Part shown: piece after piece, positions 1-11,505 of the stretch
Numbering within the stretch: the first letter of the stretch is position 1
Layout: each line of letters begins with the position of its first letter
Assembly: GCA_025765595.1 (NCBI GenBank)
Contig: JAIVFH010000074.1
Coordinates: 113,017 to 177,016 of the forward strand
Direction of reading: 5' to 3'
Length of the DNA: 64,000 nucleotides
From: Obelidium mucronatum
Taxonomy: Eukaryota > Chytridiomycota > Chytridiomycetes > Chytridiales > Chytriomycetaceae
Translations under genes and position numbers: made by a program
Notes under the pieces: generated by a model
Database searches by the model: none
Seen by the model: the letters and a program-made list of their open reading frames with translations, nothing else
What the model was told of the DNA's origin: nothing

Positions 1-1597
1 TTTTGTGAAGGAAAGATATTAGAAGCAATCCGATACCAGGGATATCAGCTTGATCGAAAGTGCATACCGATGGAAAACTGAGCCGCACGATCTGCGTGGT
101 CTGAAACACGTTCAGGTGCGCCAATGACACCCAAGAAGGCATCTCCAATTGTTTCAACTTTATACATTCCATGCCTTTTCGAAATCTTGTCGTATTCAAC
201 CCACATGTTGTTGAGGGATGCAAGCATGTCTTTTGTCTAACACGGCCTATTTAAAATCCACTGCACTGAAGGAATGCAACCAACCGAAGTTCTCTGAGAC
301 AGCGGCGTGAAGTTTGCAATATCAGAAAAGAAAACTGTGACAGAAGTATATTCTTCTGCATGCGCGTCCTTTCCACTCTTGAGTTGTTCCAAAACCCTTC
401 CAGCAAAAAGAATAAGTTCCAACCCCAAAAAATAAAAAAATAAAAAAAAAAGAGCGGCTAAACTCACCCTGACGGAATCAATTTTTCCAACAACTTGTCG
501 GAAGCAGCCATTTGCTCGTCCAGTGAAGAAGCATGGGTTTCCATTTGAACCACAACTTGGGTTTGCGATTCTTCAACAGAGTTGTTAACGAAAAGAAGCA
601 TCAAGAATATTTTCGCAATAAATTCTCCAATGCCATTGTTGATTTCTCCCATCTCAAACGACCATACGCCTCTGTTATTTTGTTTTTTTAAGGTGTCAGT
701 TTCAAAGGTCAATAGCAAAACCTAAAAAAATGCAATTGTCCCAAAACTTACGCTCGAACCATGTGCCATGAAAATGCAATATACGATAATGCAAACACAA
801 AAACATCTCGCGATCTACGAAGCGTCCACACGTCTACCCTGTTATCCACTTCTCCGTCAATAGCTTTCTGAAACATGGTGAGAACATCTTGAAGCGAGGC
901 CAAGAAGAAGACCATCGCAGTGGTCGAAAAAACTTCATTAAATGGATGACGCGCAAGGGATGAAAGAAATCCGAAAAGGATGCAGCCTTGGGAAGACACG
1001 ATGGCACGCCCAAGTGCCCAGTGATCTCCCGAAGTCAAAAGTCCCACGAAATAAACCCTAAAAAAAATTATTTAATTCCACAAGTGGAAGTTCTTATGGG
1101 ACGATAACTTACAAGTTTGCAATACCATGTGCCCATTCCAGGAATTTCAAAGAATCGACAGGGTAACCGTTCATATCAGTATAAGTGATACCAGCACGAA
1201 GATATTTGAGAATATTACTCGCAACAAGAACCGTGTTTGTCAAGATCAACACAAAAGTCATGCTTCTTTTCGCAGGGCTCCTTGTGCTAATGTAACCCAA
1301 ACCAGCAAAACAAACGGAAACGAAAAACACGACAGCCTGTCCCTTGTACACATAGTCAGAATAGCCGCGATCAAAGACTTTCGCTTTGTGGCTTCCATTG
1401 AGCCGTTCGTTCATGTTGAAGAGGACCGAGAAGGACCAGAAGGCAAAGTTGGCCCAGACAAACGCGAGTGGCTTGGCATCAGTTGTATTAACGCTGGGTG
1501 CTACCTCCTCTGCGCTCGAAATAAAGAAGGCGTCAGTCAATACAAACTGAAACTGATTGGCGACATGAAACTTACTGGTTTTCGAGAGGGCGGACAT
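1..1597 (-). CDS. Rhodopsin-guanylyl cyclase fusion, 3' end cut by window edge
   Basis: Light-driven cGMP synthase of the microbial-rhodopsin/class III cyclase fusion type. Exons I can join with phase kept: 1576-1597, 1113-1509, 752-1057, 468-671, 285-396, 68-236 (about 403 residues visible). Eight hydrophobic helices fit the extra N-terminal helix plus seven rhodopsin helices of this family. Helix C carries E132-W133. The last helix has GEFIAK, so K262 (bases 611-613) is the retinal Schiff-base lysine and E258 sits four residues before it, where most microbial rhodopsins have Asp. A coiled-coil-like linker (about residues 275-310) follows, then the cyclase start with the metal-binding FSDI and KVETIGDAF; Glu in that motif indicates GTP rather than ATP. 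The ATG at 1597 is followed by a strong GTAAGT donor, so the first coding exon is probably only 22 bases. The rest of the cyclase lies before base 1. Family is sure from motifs; spectral type is inference. Confidence 0.9.
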
Positions 1598-1836
1598 TGA
1601 TTCCTGTTTTCTTTTTTCGCAAGAGTCAAGAGATTTTCATGATTTCCCTTTTCCAACACTTGCAAAGGACAATCGATCGATAACAAAGAAAAATAATAAC
1701 ATTCTGGAAGATAAGACTAGATTGTTATTAAAGGGGTGCTATGGCAATTTGTAGCAAAGTTCAAAATGCATAGTGTTGGTTTTAATTTCCAAGTGCGGAC
1801 TGATTTGTAAAAACGAACGCTACACAATACCAACCA
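1598..1836. promoter_or_regulatory. Shared 5' region of the rhodopsin-cyclase and the NLR-like gene
   Basis: Only 239 bases separate the two divergent start codons (1597 minus, 1837 plus). The stretch is AT-rich with no clear TATA box or other motif I can name. Both promoters must lie here or inside the genes, so co-regulation is possible but not shown. Confidence 0.35.
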
Positions 1837-4800
1837 ATGTTGAGATCAAACACCAGTAAGAGACCCGTTGCGAGCCATTGTTGATAAATTGCTTACATGC
1901 TCTCTCAAAACACATACAGCAGCGTCGCTTCTCTCACGGCTGCAGCCACAAACCATTCCGAAAGATGCCGCAATCAACATCATCAAACGATCGCTTCCGC
2001 ATATCCAAGCAGGGATGGAAACAATGAGAGACCTTGCTACTCAGTCGAGCATCCCAGGCATTGAAGCCATCTTTACGCTGTGCATTGCAATCCTGTCTTA
2101 TTACAACAAGGAGTCTAAAACCTCTGAAACCATTACATCTCTCGGCGTCCTCATTGCAAACATTGCCAACTCCCTAACGCTTTTGATCCGGAACCCAGCC
2201 TTGGAGCCCCTAGTGGTTGGCCTCGAACACGTGTTAAATGAAGTCAAAACTGTCATTGAAGAGGAGCAAAAAGCACTGCAAGAAAAAGGATTCCACAAAG
2301 TCCTCCACGTTTTCACCAAAGCCGAAAAGGTGGAAAAGAAGGTGGTGGAGTATCATCAGCAGCTGGTGCGTGCTCGCAATGATTTGGATTTCAGGATCCA
2401 GGTTCAAACACACAACTCGATCGAGCAAATTGCAGAGAGCTTTATTCTGCAGCGAGTTACTGTGGAGGATGGGTTTGCGGGTTTGGCGGAACGGATTGGG
2501 ACTGGGAATGAGAAGATTATGACTTTGCTGGCGGAGATTTTGGAGACGCAGGTGACGCATGCTGTTCAACCGCCTTCAGGAGTATATGAATGTAAATATT
2601 CTTTTACCTTTTTTTGTTTGGTGTGGTCGGCTGGTTTGACTCCTTTGTTTTTAAGACTTGGGGAGTTTGATGGAATTGGACGGACAAGTAGATGAACGAC
2701 CGATCCTCAGCAAAAGTCTTACTGTTACATCAATACGAAAAGATATTCAAGAGTCTTATGACCCCAAGCTGAATGACTTTGATGGTTTCACGTTGAAGCT
2801 CAAATATACTGATAAAAAGACCAATCGCGAAAGAATCGTTGACGTTAATCCGAAAATGCTGGAAACATGCATCGGTTCAGGAATATATGATGATGTTGTG
2901 ATGTTGATTGAACGAGTAAGTTTTTTTCGACCTTTAATCTGCGACAGTTTTTTTTTTTTTCATTGTCATTTCTTGATAGAATCCAGCTGGAGTCGTGCCA
3001 TTCGACCATGGGGAACAAAAACCGAAATTGGTTATCAGCGAAGGGGATTCTTCGGTTGTCGTTTCCGTGGATTCATCTTTTGCCCACAGCTTCACTGAAT
3101 TGCAATCCGCTGTTGAGTGTTCAGATATTCTCATTTATGAACCATTTCACACAACTAAGCCTTTCCAAAAAAAACAGGTGAATTCAATGACAGATATTCA
3201 TATTACGACAGAGTCCACTGTGGTTACTGAAGGCACAAACTTTTCTGCCCCAGCACTTATTGTCGCCTTGAACTCGGCGACTTCGACGGACCAGCGAATC
3301 GAAGTCAATGTCCTTCATTCAGTCCCTTCTATTCAGGAAATACATTCTGATGCCGTTGAGCCACTTCAACCCGTCTCTTATTCTGATGTTCTTGAGTATG
3401 ATGTCATGATTTCGTTTTGGTAAGATACGACTATTCATTAGACGGCGTTTTATTTTTTAACGCTTTATCAGCGGGCAGTCTTCGAAAGATTTGGTAAACC
3501 TCGTTGTCGAAGAACTGCGCGCAAGAGGTCTTGTTGTGTGGTTTGATGAAGATGAAAGGCGCAACGATATGCTGAATCGGATGGCAGAGGCAGTAACGAA
3601 AAGCCATGTGTTTTGCATGTTTTTGAATCCAGAGTATCAAGTTGAGAGCGCGTTTTTCTTAACTCCTTTTTCTTCTTCTGAGCTTTTCTTAATTTCCTTT
3701 CACTAGCAATCTTATTACTGCCAACTGGAGTACGGATATGCAGCGGCCAAACATAAACCAATTGTTATTGCGTTGGATAGCTTGGGAGAGCTGAAACCTG
3801 ATGCTATGGTTGTGAAATTGGCCGACTCAACTCAGTCAAGTGAATGTCCAGATTTCACCAGTGAATTTTACGATGCAATTGATCTCTTACATAGCAACAT
3901 CCTTACTGCTTTGGAAACCGCCCCTTTCGAGATCATTTCTAGAAAATCGACTGTGAATGAGGCAATCGATTCTGGAAACGTTTTACATGATTGGTTGAAC
4001 CCAGTTGACTTTTCAGACGACTTGAAACGCTTCGAGGAAGCATATGTGCCACCCACAAGACAATGGATGCTTAAAAATCTTGTCGATTGGATAAATCGAG
4101 ACTCTCAGTCTGTGTTATGTCTTCTTGGAGGGGCGGGTGTCGGGAAGTCGGTGTTTGCTTGGTTGGCACATCACAATCCGCAGGAATACGACTGCCCAGC
4201 AATTTTCTTCTGTCGACACAATAGTGAACGGAAGAACAATGCCAAGAATGTTGTTTCCTCACTTGCATATCAGCTTGCTTTATATTCTCCTGAATATGCG
4301 GCCTACTTGTTTGAAGTCCAGTGGATGGAGGCTGCGGAGGAAGCGAGCAACCCGGATATGATTCCTGTAACTCAACGTGGAGATGCGTTCAAAAAATTGA
4401 TTCTTGATGGTCTTCACCATATACGAGTACCTGAGGGAAGGAACTTGCTTGTTATTGTAGATGCTCTGGACGAATGCGAGAAACCCGGCAGCTTGGGACG
4501 GATGAATCTGTTATTGACAATCAAGGACTACCACAAATCGCTGCCAAAGGGAATGAAGCTTCTGGTTACATCCCGTCCTGAAGAAGATATAGTCATTGCG
4601 TTGGAATCGATTCAACCAGATCAAATGTTGATTCAACAGCAGCAAGCGATACGTGATGTGTTTTTCTACTTGGAAGTCAAGTTTACAAAAATGTGTGCCG
4701 ACGCGAAAATGTTCTTCAGTTTGGATATGCGAGATGCCGCTGCAAGACTGGCTGATGCCAGTCAAGGTGTGTTTGTCTTTGCCGCACTGGCCTGCAATCA

Positions 4801-7675
4801 GCTATCAGAAGTTGATACCCAGGACCGTAACGGATTCAAAAAAGAATTTTTGGAAATGGTGGCGACCTTGTGCGAGGGCGGAGGAAATATGGATAGTATC
4901 TACGTTCCCTTTCTGGAAATGCATTACAAAGATGCGGGACCACAGGACTTTTCAATGTTCAAGTCTTTTATGGGTGTTGTTACGGCACTGTCGATTGCTT
5001 TGACGGGAGAATCAGTTGCACTTATTTTGAAGGTACCAAGCTATATGGTTGATGCAATTGTCTTAAGGGTACGTCAAACGCAGCTTTAGAAATAAGATTG
5101 TTAAATGTGCTTTTCAGATTGGATCGATTCTGCATGCTCCAGATGGCAGAATCCGTGTTCTTCATAAAAGTGTCAAAGATTTCCTTACCACACGTTGTGT
5201 GGATCCCCGGTTTGGATTTAGCATCAAAAAATACCACGACTTGATCACCGCACAATGCTTTAAACTGGTTCTACTTTCTTCGGAATACGATAACCCCGAA
5301 CTACGAGACTACGCCAATTCTTACTGGACATACCATTTGGCAAGTGGGAATGGAAACCACGATCATCTGGAAAATTTGAAGCTACTCGTCGAAGGCGACT
5401 GCTACCATTTGATTTCATGGTTTCAGGCGCTTCTGAGATCGAATCAACGCGTAGTAACCATTCAAAGCCATATTATGGGATATTTGGCAAAAATCAAGGA
5501 GTTCGAAACCCTTAAAGCGGAAGCCAATAGATTAGAGAGGATTTTTCAGTTGACTTTTTCTGTTTTTGGAGACACTTTTCGAGTTTCAGAGTGGGATTCT
5601 CTGGTTGACAAATTCCTAATGGACCTGTTCACGGTTCTTGAGGATGCCGCAGCAGCCGTAGATGGCGAGGATGTTGAGGAGGAGACTTATGATTTTTACA
5701 TTTCCTTCGAGTTAAGTTTTGCTATGCCTTCGGCCATTTTCCTGATAGTTCCTTTCAGAGCTTCGTCTGCCGACACAGCGTTGAGTCTATTGATGACCTT
5801 GGAAAGCGAAGGGCATCGCGCTTGTCTCATGAATCACGCACCCGATCAAGTCGCTGCAGCCAAAGATCAATCCCGTATTTTGAATTCCACAGTTTACCTT
5901 GTTCTTGTAACTCAAAAGTACGAAGACTCCAAGCAATGCCGTTTGGACTTTGCATACGCGAAATCTTATGATCGCGGAATGCTCGGAGTGTTTTTGGAAC
6001 CGGAACTTGGAGTTCGCGGCGATGCGTCCACTTGCTTGCGAAGGTACTGTTGGCGGCCAGACTAAACGCTTTTTCGTGGGAACTCATTTATTTATTTTTT
6101 CACACACAGAGAATTTTGGACAATGAGTTCCCTGGATCCTAAAGATTTCGAACACATTCCACTGCTGTTCAAATTGAAGTATGGGTTCCATTTTGCTTCT
6201 TGGGAGCAATTTCGTATGGGAATCGATCATTCCATGAAACGCAGTGCCATTAACAGAGGGTTCAATGACTCGATTGACATGATTGCAGGAACGAATCGAT
6301 ATAAGGAATTGTAAGAATTTATCTTGAAAAAGTCTTATCCGTGTTGTAGGTTAAACCAATCATATTGTCAGATTCACCTCTAATCGTGTCGATTTAAGCG
6401 AAGATGCAACAGCCAAATATATTGGAAGGCTGACTCAATTAAATTGGCTGTGAGGACACACACCTTGGATTGTTTAAAGTTTGCTTCACTGAAACACGGT
6501 TTGTATTAGCGATTTAAGAGAATTCGGTTTGAAGGGGGCCATTCCAAGCGAGATTGGAAGTTTGTCCGAGTTGACGAGATTGTAAGTATTCTACTGGTTT
6601 GTTTGACTATCCGCACTGAAATCGCGCAATTGCGTTTTCTATCAGGGATCTGGCTCATAATGAGTTGATTGGTTCGATTCCTGGAGAGCTTGGGGCACTC
6701 AAACAGCTGAATTGGATGTAAGTAATACTCTACTTCGTCAAATATTTCATGGGTTTATCTTATAAATATTCTTGCCTAATAATCAGGTTTCTTTCTGGAA
6801 ATATGCTTGGAGGGCCGATTCCTAGCGAATTGGGAAATCTTGCTAATTTGACAGTGGCTGTAAGAAATTTTAGATAAATATTAATTATGCGCCACTCACA
6901 GGAAAGATAGGGATTTGTCTTTTTGTCAATTGAGTGGTGCAATTCCGAGCTCTCTGGGAAACCTTTCACAACTCTTACAACTGTGAGGCAACGATCATTC
7001 AACATTGTTTTACTGAATTGAAACCATGTACTACAGTAACTTATCGTATAATAAGCTCAGTGGGGAAATCCCCGTTGAGCTGGCAAACTTATCAAAGTTG
7101 ACTAAACTGTATGTTTCCTGGATCCGTTCGTCATGCTTGCTCACGAAAAACTTTGTTTCATAGCAAATTGGACAACAATCAACTGACTGGAAGCATTCCA
7201 AAAGAATTTGGTCGTTTGTCCCGTCTAAGTCAAATGTGTGTTATCGATATGGAAATTAGGACAAAACATCTGATGTTGACTGTACAGGAACCTATCTTTC
7301 AACAACCTCACAGGCACGATTCCGATTGAGTTCGGAAGCTTAACTGGGCTTGTTCGATTGTATGTATCTATGCGAATTTAATAGTCAAGAACTAAACTGT
7401 TTTCCAGGAAACTCACACACAATCAATTGAGTGGAATAGTGCCCAACGAATTAAAGCGAATCAGAGATTTATCTCACTTGTAAGCTGTTTGTCTTTTTTA
7501 ATATGTGCTCGGTTGACCGGGTTTTCTGCTCTGTTATGATTACAGGTGGTTGGAAGGGAATTCCGAGCTTTTTGGCCCTCTCCCCAATATATCCTTTGGC
7601 GTTGATGTCAAAATCGGAGATACGAAAATAACACCAAGGCCGTCAATTTTTCGAACCATCTTTAGGAACAGTTAA
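1837..7675 (+). CDS. NLR-like receptor: helical domain - TIR - NACHT - TIR - LRR
   Basis: Nineteen exons join in phase: 1837-1855, 1920-2591, 2656-2915, 2980-3419, 3472-3640, 3707-5068, 5118-5710, 5759-6043, 6110-6310, 6372-6449, 6510-6581, 6646-6717, 6787-6859, 6911-6982, 7037-7108, 7164-7235, 7288-7359, 7408-7479, 7546-7675; about 1594 residues once one extra base in the 6787 exon is discounted. Residues 1-230 are helical and resemble the HeLo/MLKL-type four-helix cell-death bundle (FTKAEKVEKKVVEYHQQL). TIR1 (about 455-560) starts YDVMISF and keeps the CxxE of NADase TIRs (CQLEYGY). NACHT follows: Walker A GGAGVGKS (about 660), Walker B VIVDALDEC (about 768), sensor LLVTSRPEED, then a winged-helix-like VLHKSVKDFL. 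TIR2 (about 1165-1270) starts YDFYISF but has CRLD, Asp for the catalytic Glu. About ten LRRs of the plant LxGxIPxxLGxL type end the protein. By family it should be a ligand-sensing, oligomerising immune or allorecognition switch; the role here is inference. Confidence 0.85.
6510..7479 (+). repeat. One-exon-per-LRR array
   Basis: Eight consecutive exons of 72 bases (one of 73) each encode exactly one 24-residue leucine-rich repeat. All are cut at the same codon phase: every intron falls after the second base of the last codon. Introns between them are about 50-70 bases and differ in sequence. The exon at 6787-6859 has one base too many; without it the total coding length is divisible by three. 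Confidence 0.85.
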
Positions 7676-7715
7676 TTTGACCCTTTGGCCTGGTCAAAGC
7701 AGTTGAAAATAATAC

Positions 7716-7721
7716 AATAAA
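7716..7721 (+). terminator. Poly(A) signal after the NLR-like gene
   Basis: AATAAA 41 bases after the stop codon and 28 bases before the next start codon at 7749. Confidence 0.45.
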
Positions 7722-7748
7722 AACCAACTGAATTAAACATCATTCGGC

Positions 7749-8909
7749 ATGGGCCTGGACACGCCTTCGCCGCCAAACCTAAATGAAGCTTATGCGGTCC
7801 ACTTTTTGGTGGCGTATCTACTGGCAGTTGTGCTAGTGGCACTGACAGGCACCATTCTTGCCGAAACTACAACCCTCCTCTTCAGAGCGAGAAAAAAGCT
7901 GGCAGTCCCAAGAGCAGCACACGAGACCTTGCCGGTAACAGAAAACAAGAAGTCAGAAGAAGCGCAGCTTTTGGACGCGTGCGAAAAGCGACTGTCTGTG
8001 TTGGAATACGAAGTGAAGAATCTGAAGGGACTGATTCCTCTGCCTGCCAGTCACCTGCCGCCACTGCCAACTTCCATTTCTGTTTCAGAAAAGAGTGTCT
8101 CGCTTAGTGATGAGAGTGTCGTTGCTGCACCTGTATTAGCGCCAGTCCCGCCCCCTCCTCCTCCTCCTCCTCCTCCTCCACCGCCTCCTCCTCTCGCCCC
8201 TACGCTGTTTGCCACACAAATTCCAAAGCCGGTTTCTACAAAGAGCCAAATTGCTCCAGTCGAGAACGAACAAAACTCAATGTCAAATGTTCTGCAGGAG
8301 CTTTCCCGTAAAGTCAAGAAAATGCAACAAGTCGCGGCAGAAAAAAATCCATCGACAAAAAGGTGCGTGAAACCTTTCAGTTTTGACTTGAAGCTTTAAA
8401 CTCTTTGCTGATTGGGTTTTCATCAGGTCTCCACGATCTGCCTACTTGACAGAAAAAAGTGCATCGCCTGCGTCGACACGCGCGATAGCCCATTCACATC
8501 TCCGGTACTCGATGATGGATGACGAAAGAGAAGAAGAAGAATCTTCTCAATCGGACTTTGGCTCTGAGAATGACGAAAACACAACCCAACATCCTCCATC
8601 TGACTTGTTTAACGTGAAACCACCGTGGACCAAGCGCTCTTCCTCACGCATAGCAGGCATTCATGGTCCATCTAATCTCCCCGAGCCTGTGAAGCAACCG
8701 CTAGCTTCAAATGTAAAACAAAACGTGATTCCCGTAGAATTGTAAGTGCTTTATTCACAGTCATTTCCCACTCGCTTTTCTCCTAACGGGATAATAACAG
8801 GCCCAACCCGAAGTCTCTAATCAAGGAGATTCCTAGCATTCGCTTGAGGCGGACTCTTATCCCTCGGACACCCGGCGGAACTCCCCAAGACAGAATGCTG
8901 AAAAAATGA
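7749..8909 (+). CDS. Membrane-anchored proline-rich protein, unknown function
   Basis: Exons 7749-8362, 8427-8741 and 8801-8909 give 345 residues. One transmembrane helix lies near residues 18-40 (VHFLVAYLLAVVLVALTG), then a short coiled coil (about 75-95). A run of about 15 prolines follows near residue 137, with a second short helix around 180-200, an acidic stretch (DDEREEEESS), and a conserved-looking basic tail LRRTLIPRTPGGTP. Polyproline tracts of this kind bind profilin or SH3 domains in formin-like proteins. The LRRT tail loosely recalls WH2 or MTFR-type motifs, but I cannot assign a family. The start codon lies only 73 bases after the NLR stop. A role in tethering actin to a membrane is a guess. 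Confidence 0.7.
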
Positions 8910-9254
8910 GACTCTCTCAGCCAATCCAATAAAATTATGCGTTTGATCGATTGTCAGGTGATAGGACTCGAAAATGTTCTTGGCTTGAGCTTGGCTTGAG
9001 CCTGTGCCACCCGGACTACTCCAATAAATATTGAAAACAAAAGAAGCAATTCTGGAATTTGAAGAAAACTGACAGCTAAATTATAATTGTCACGGAGCGA
9101 TGCTATCCAGTTAGGTGGGTGGGTGGGGACTTGCTTTGTCAGCGAAAATTCCTTTGGCAGTCACAGGGGAAGTCACAGGGTCTCATAAGCCCGCGAATCC
9201 CTTCAAAAAGATCAGGTCTTGCTTCCCACTTGCCTTCAATTGAAACCCAGAAAA
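8910..9254. other. Intergenic, upstream of chitinase 1
   Basis: Holds the poly(A) signal of the preceding gene (8928-8933) and a short direct repeat CTTGGCTTGAG twice near 8980-9000. A purine-rich part with repeated GGTGG and TCACAGGG precedes the chitinase start. No gene seen. Confidence 0.5.
8928..8933 (+). terminator. Poly(A) signal of the proline-rich gene
   Basis: AATAAA 19 bases after the stop codon. Confidence 0.4.
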
Positions 9255-11060
9255 ATGAAAGCTGGATCGATTGTGTCCGCCGTTCTGATGGCGCTTGCTG
9301 CTGTCGGTGTCAATGCCAGAGCCGTTGGTCCTGATGGAAAGATCCTTGTTGCCTATTTGCCTTACTGGGACGGTATCAGAGCTTCGTACATGGACTTCAG
9401 CAAAGTCACCCATGTCAACTATGGTTAGAAAACACAGTTGATTCAGTTGATCTGTCCATCAATGCACTAATCCTTACTGCCCCATATAGCTTTTGCCAAT
9501 ATTGACTCTACTGGAGCCGTGACTCTTCCTGCTGCTGATACCTCCATCATTACCAACTTTGCCGCCGACTGTCATGCCGGAGACGCCAAGGCGATTGTCT
9601 CGATCGGAGGATGGGGAATCCAACCCTTCTCCACAGCATTTGCCAGTGCCGCTGGAATCAACACTTTTGTCTCCACCGTCAGCGCTTTGATGACAAAGTA
9701 CAACTTGGACGGTATCGACATTGACTGGGAATACCCTGGTGAACAAGGCGCCTGCCAGAACCCATGGAGCACTGCTGATACTGCGAACTTCTTGACTGCA
9801 TTGAAGGCTCTACGTGCTGCTATTCCAGGAAAGCTGATTACTGCTGCCCCACCTGCGTACCCATGGAAAGACGCGACTGGACAGCCATCCAAGGATCTTT
9901 CTGCTTACGCGCAAATCTTTGACTTTGTGAATTTGATGGTAAGGTGTTTTGATGCATGCGATGTCATACAACTAAACGCGTTCGCCAGGCTTACGATCTC
10001 AACGGTATCTGGGGAACTCACACTGGGGCCAGTGCTCCATTGATCCAGGATGTTGGAAACCTCGGAACCCCAGGCGGTAACGTTCGTGATGCCGTCAAGT
10101 CCTGGCTCGCTGCTGGATTCCCGGCCAGCAAGCTTGCGCTTGGTACTCCCTTCTATGGACACTACATGAGCCCAGTCTCTCCAATGACCAACAACAAGGA
10201 CTCTGACATCAACGTTCCTGTCATCAAGGGATCTACTGGTCACGATTGTGCTGGAGCTGGTCTCGGTGGGACTTTCACCTTCGTCCAGGTCTACCCATAC
10301 ACTCAAGACACCACTGGTGAATGGATCAAGCACTTTGATACCTGGACCCAGACCCCATGGTTGTACAACCCAAAGACCAACATTTTCATCAGTTACGATG
10401 ACTCCAGATCGATTGCTATTAAGGCTGCTTACGCTGCGTGCATGGGTTTGAAGGGAGTCATGACTTGGTAAGTTTTCGTGACGTTCTCTCTGATTTCTAG
10501 TTTGGTTGCGTTGTATTCATTGGGTTTTATGTGCACAGGGAGGCCACTATTGACGGTGGCGCTTTGATGCCGGCTCTTTCCACCTTCTTCACTGCCGCAG
10601 CTGGATCTCCAGGTGTTGACTGTGTTGCCCAAGTTGCCAGCATCACCTCTGTCCCACAACCATCCCCAACGAACATTGGTCCAGCTCCATCTGACCTTAC
10701 CACACGTTGTGGTTCTTCTTGGGCTGATGCAAACACCAACTGCTACGCCATGTGTTCCTCCAACGCACAATGTGGTGTTGGTCAAAACTGCTACAACGCC
10801 TTAAACGCGTGCTCCAGCGTATGTGTTCGTCTATTCGGAGATATGTGGGAATCTTTTTACTCACCATAATTTATGCAGAACCAACACCCAGGACCTGGTG
10901 AATGTTTCCTCCCATGGGTTGCCTCTTATACGTACAGTGCTGGAGTCGAGGTATCCTACAATGGACAGAACTGGAAGGCTTCATACTACTTGAACCCAGG
11001 AACTGTACCAGGATCTGGTACCAACGGATGGGTTTCTACTGGTGCCTGCTCCACTGGTGG
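9255..11060 (+). repeat. Left arm of the chitinase inverted repeat
   Basis: About 1.8 kb, near-identical to the reverse complement of about 17715-19515, coding and intron sequence alike. Compare the intron after the second exon in both copies. Similarity stops inside the Thr-rich linker and just upstream of the start codons. Confidence 0.75.
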
Positions 11061-11505
11061 TTCAAGCTCCAAGACCACGACCACCACAACCACAACCACG
11101 GCCAAGCCAACTACATCAACCACTACCACAACTACTACAAAACCAACTACATCCACCACTACAACGACCACCACGAAACCGACCACCTCCACCACCACAA
11201 CTACTACAACAAAACCAACTACATCGACTACCACGACGACAACAACCAAGCCAGTTACATCATCAACGACCATCACGACTACCAAATCAACTACTACTAC
11301 TACAAAGCCAACGACATCCACGAAAACCACCACTACGACTACCACAACAACCAAAAAGGCCAGTACCACAACTGCGGCAGGTACTAATGTTGTTAATGGA
11401 GCACCTTGCGCCACTTTTGGAGCATGGGCGTGCTCAAACGCATGTATTTGTAACTATGCAACTGCTGGCCTTGTCTGGCAATGTACTGGTGTCAGTGGCT
11501 GCTGA
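9255..11505 (+). CDS. Secreted GH18 chitinase with CBM5/12 module (chitinase 1)
   Basis: Hydrolyses chitin with a retaining, substrate-assisted mechanism. Exons 9255-9423, 9490-9938, 9989-10467, 10539-10818 and 10879-11505 give 667 residues. A signal peptide (about 1-22) leads into the GH18 barrel. The catalytic DGIDIDWE is at about residues 130-137 with E137 as the acid, and SIGGWG is the upstream barrel motif. A six-Cys module (about 424-458) and a CBM5/12-type chitin-binding module (CFLPWVASYTY, about 465-515) follow. Then comes a Thr/Lys/Pro linker of about 100 residues, presumably O-glycosylated, and a small Cys-rich tail. The gene is nearly identical, introns included, to the inverted gene at 16936-19515 up to the linker, but its tail differs and it has one chitin-binding module fewer. 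Likely used on its own wall during zoospore release or on chitinous substrates. Confidence 0.93.

Noticed and set aside
1127..1600. 157-codon open frame on the plus strand
   Set aside because: It lies fully antisense to the rhodopsin exon, has no domain features, and the opposite strand encodes clear transmembrane and splice signals.
1837..7675. Bacterial origin of the TIR-NACHT gene by recent transfer
   Set aside because: Eighteen spliceosomal introns, codon use like the neighbours and eukaryotic-type LRR exons argue against a recent bacterial source.
8051..8317. Poly-Gly frame antisense to the proline-rich protein
   Set aside because: Simple complement of the CCT/CCG repeat.
10986..11414. 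Long Val-rich frame antisense to the chitinase 1 linker
   Set aside because: It is the mirror of ACC/ACA threonine codons (GGT/TGT on the other strand); the same artefact occurs at 17060-17326.
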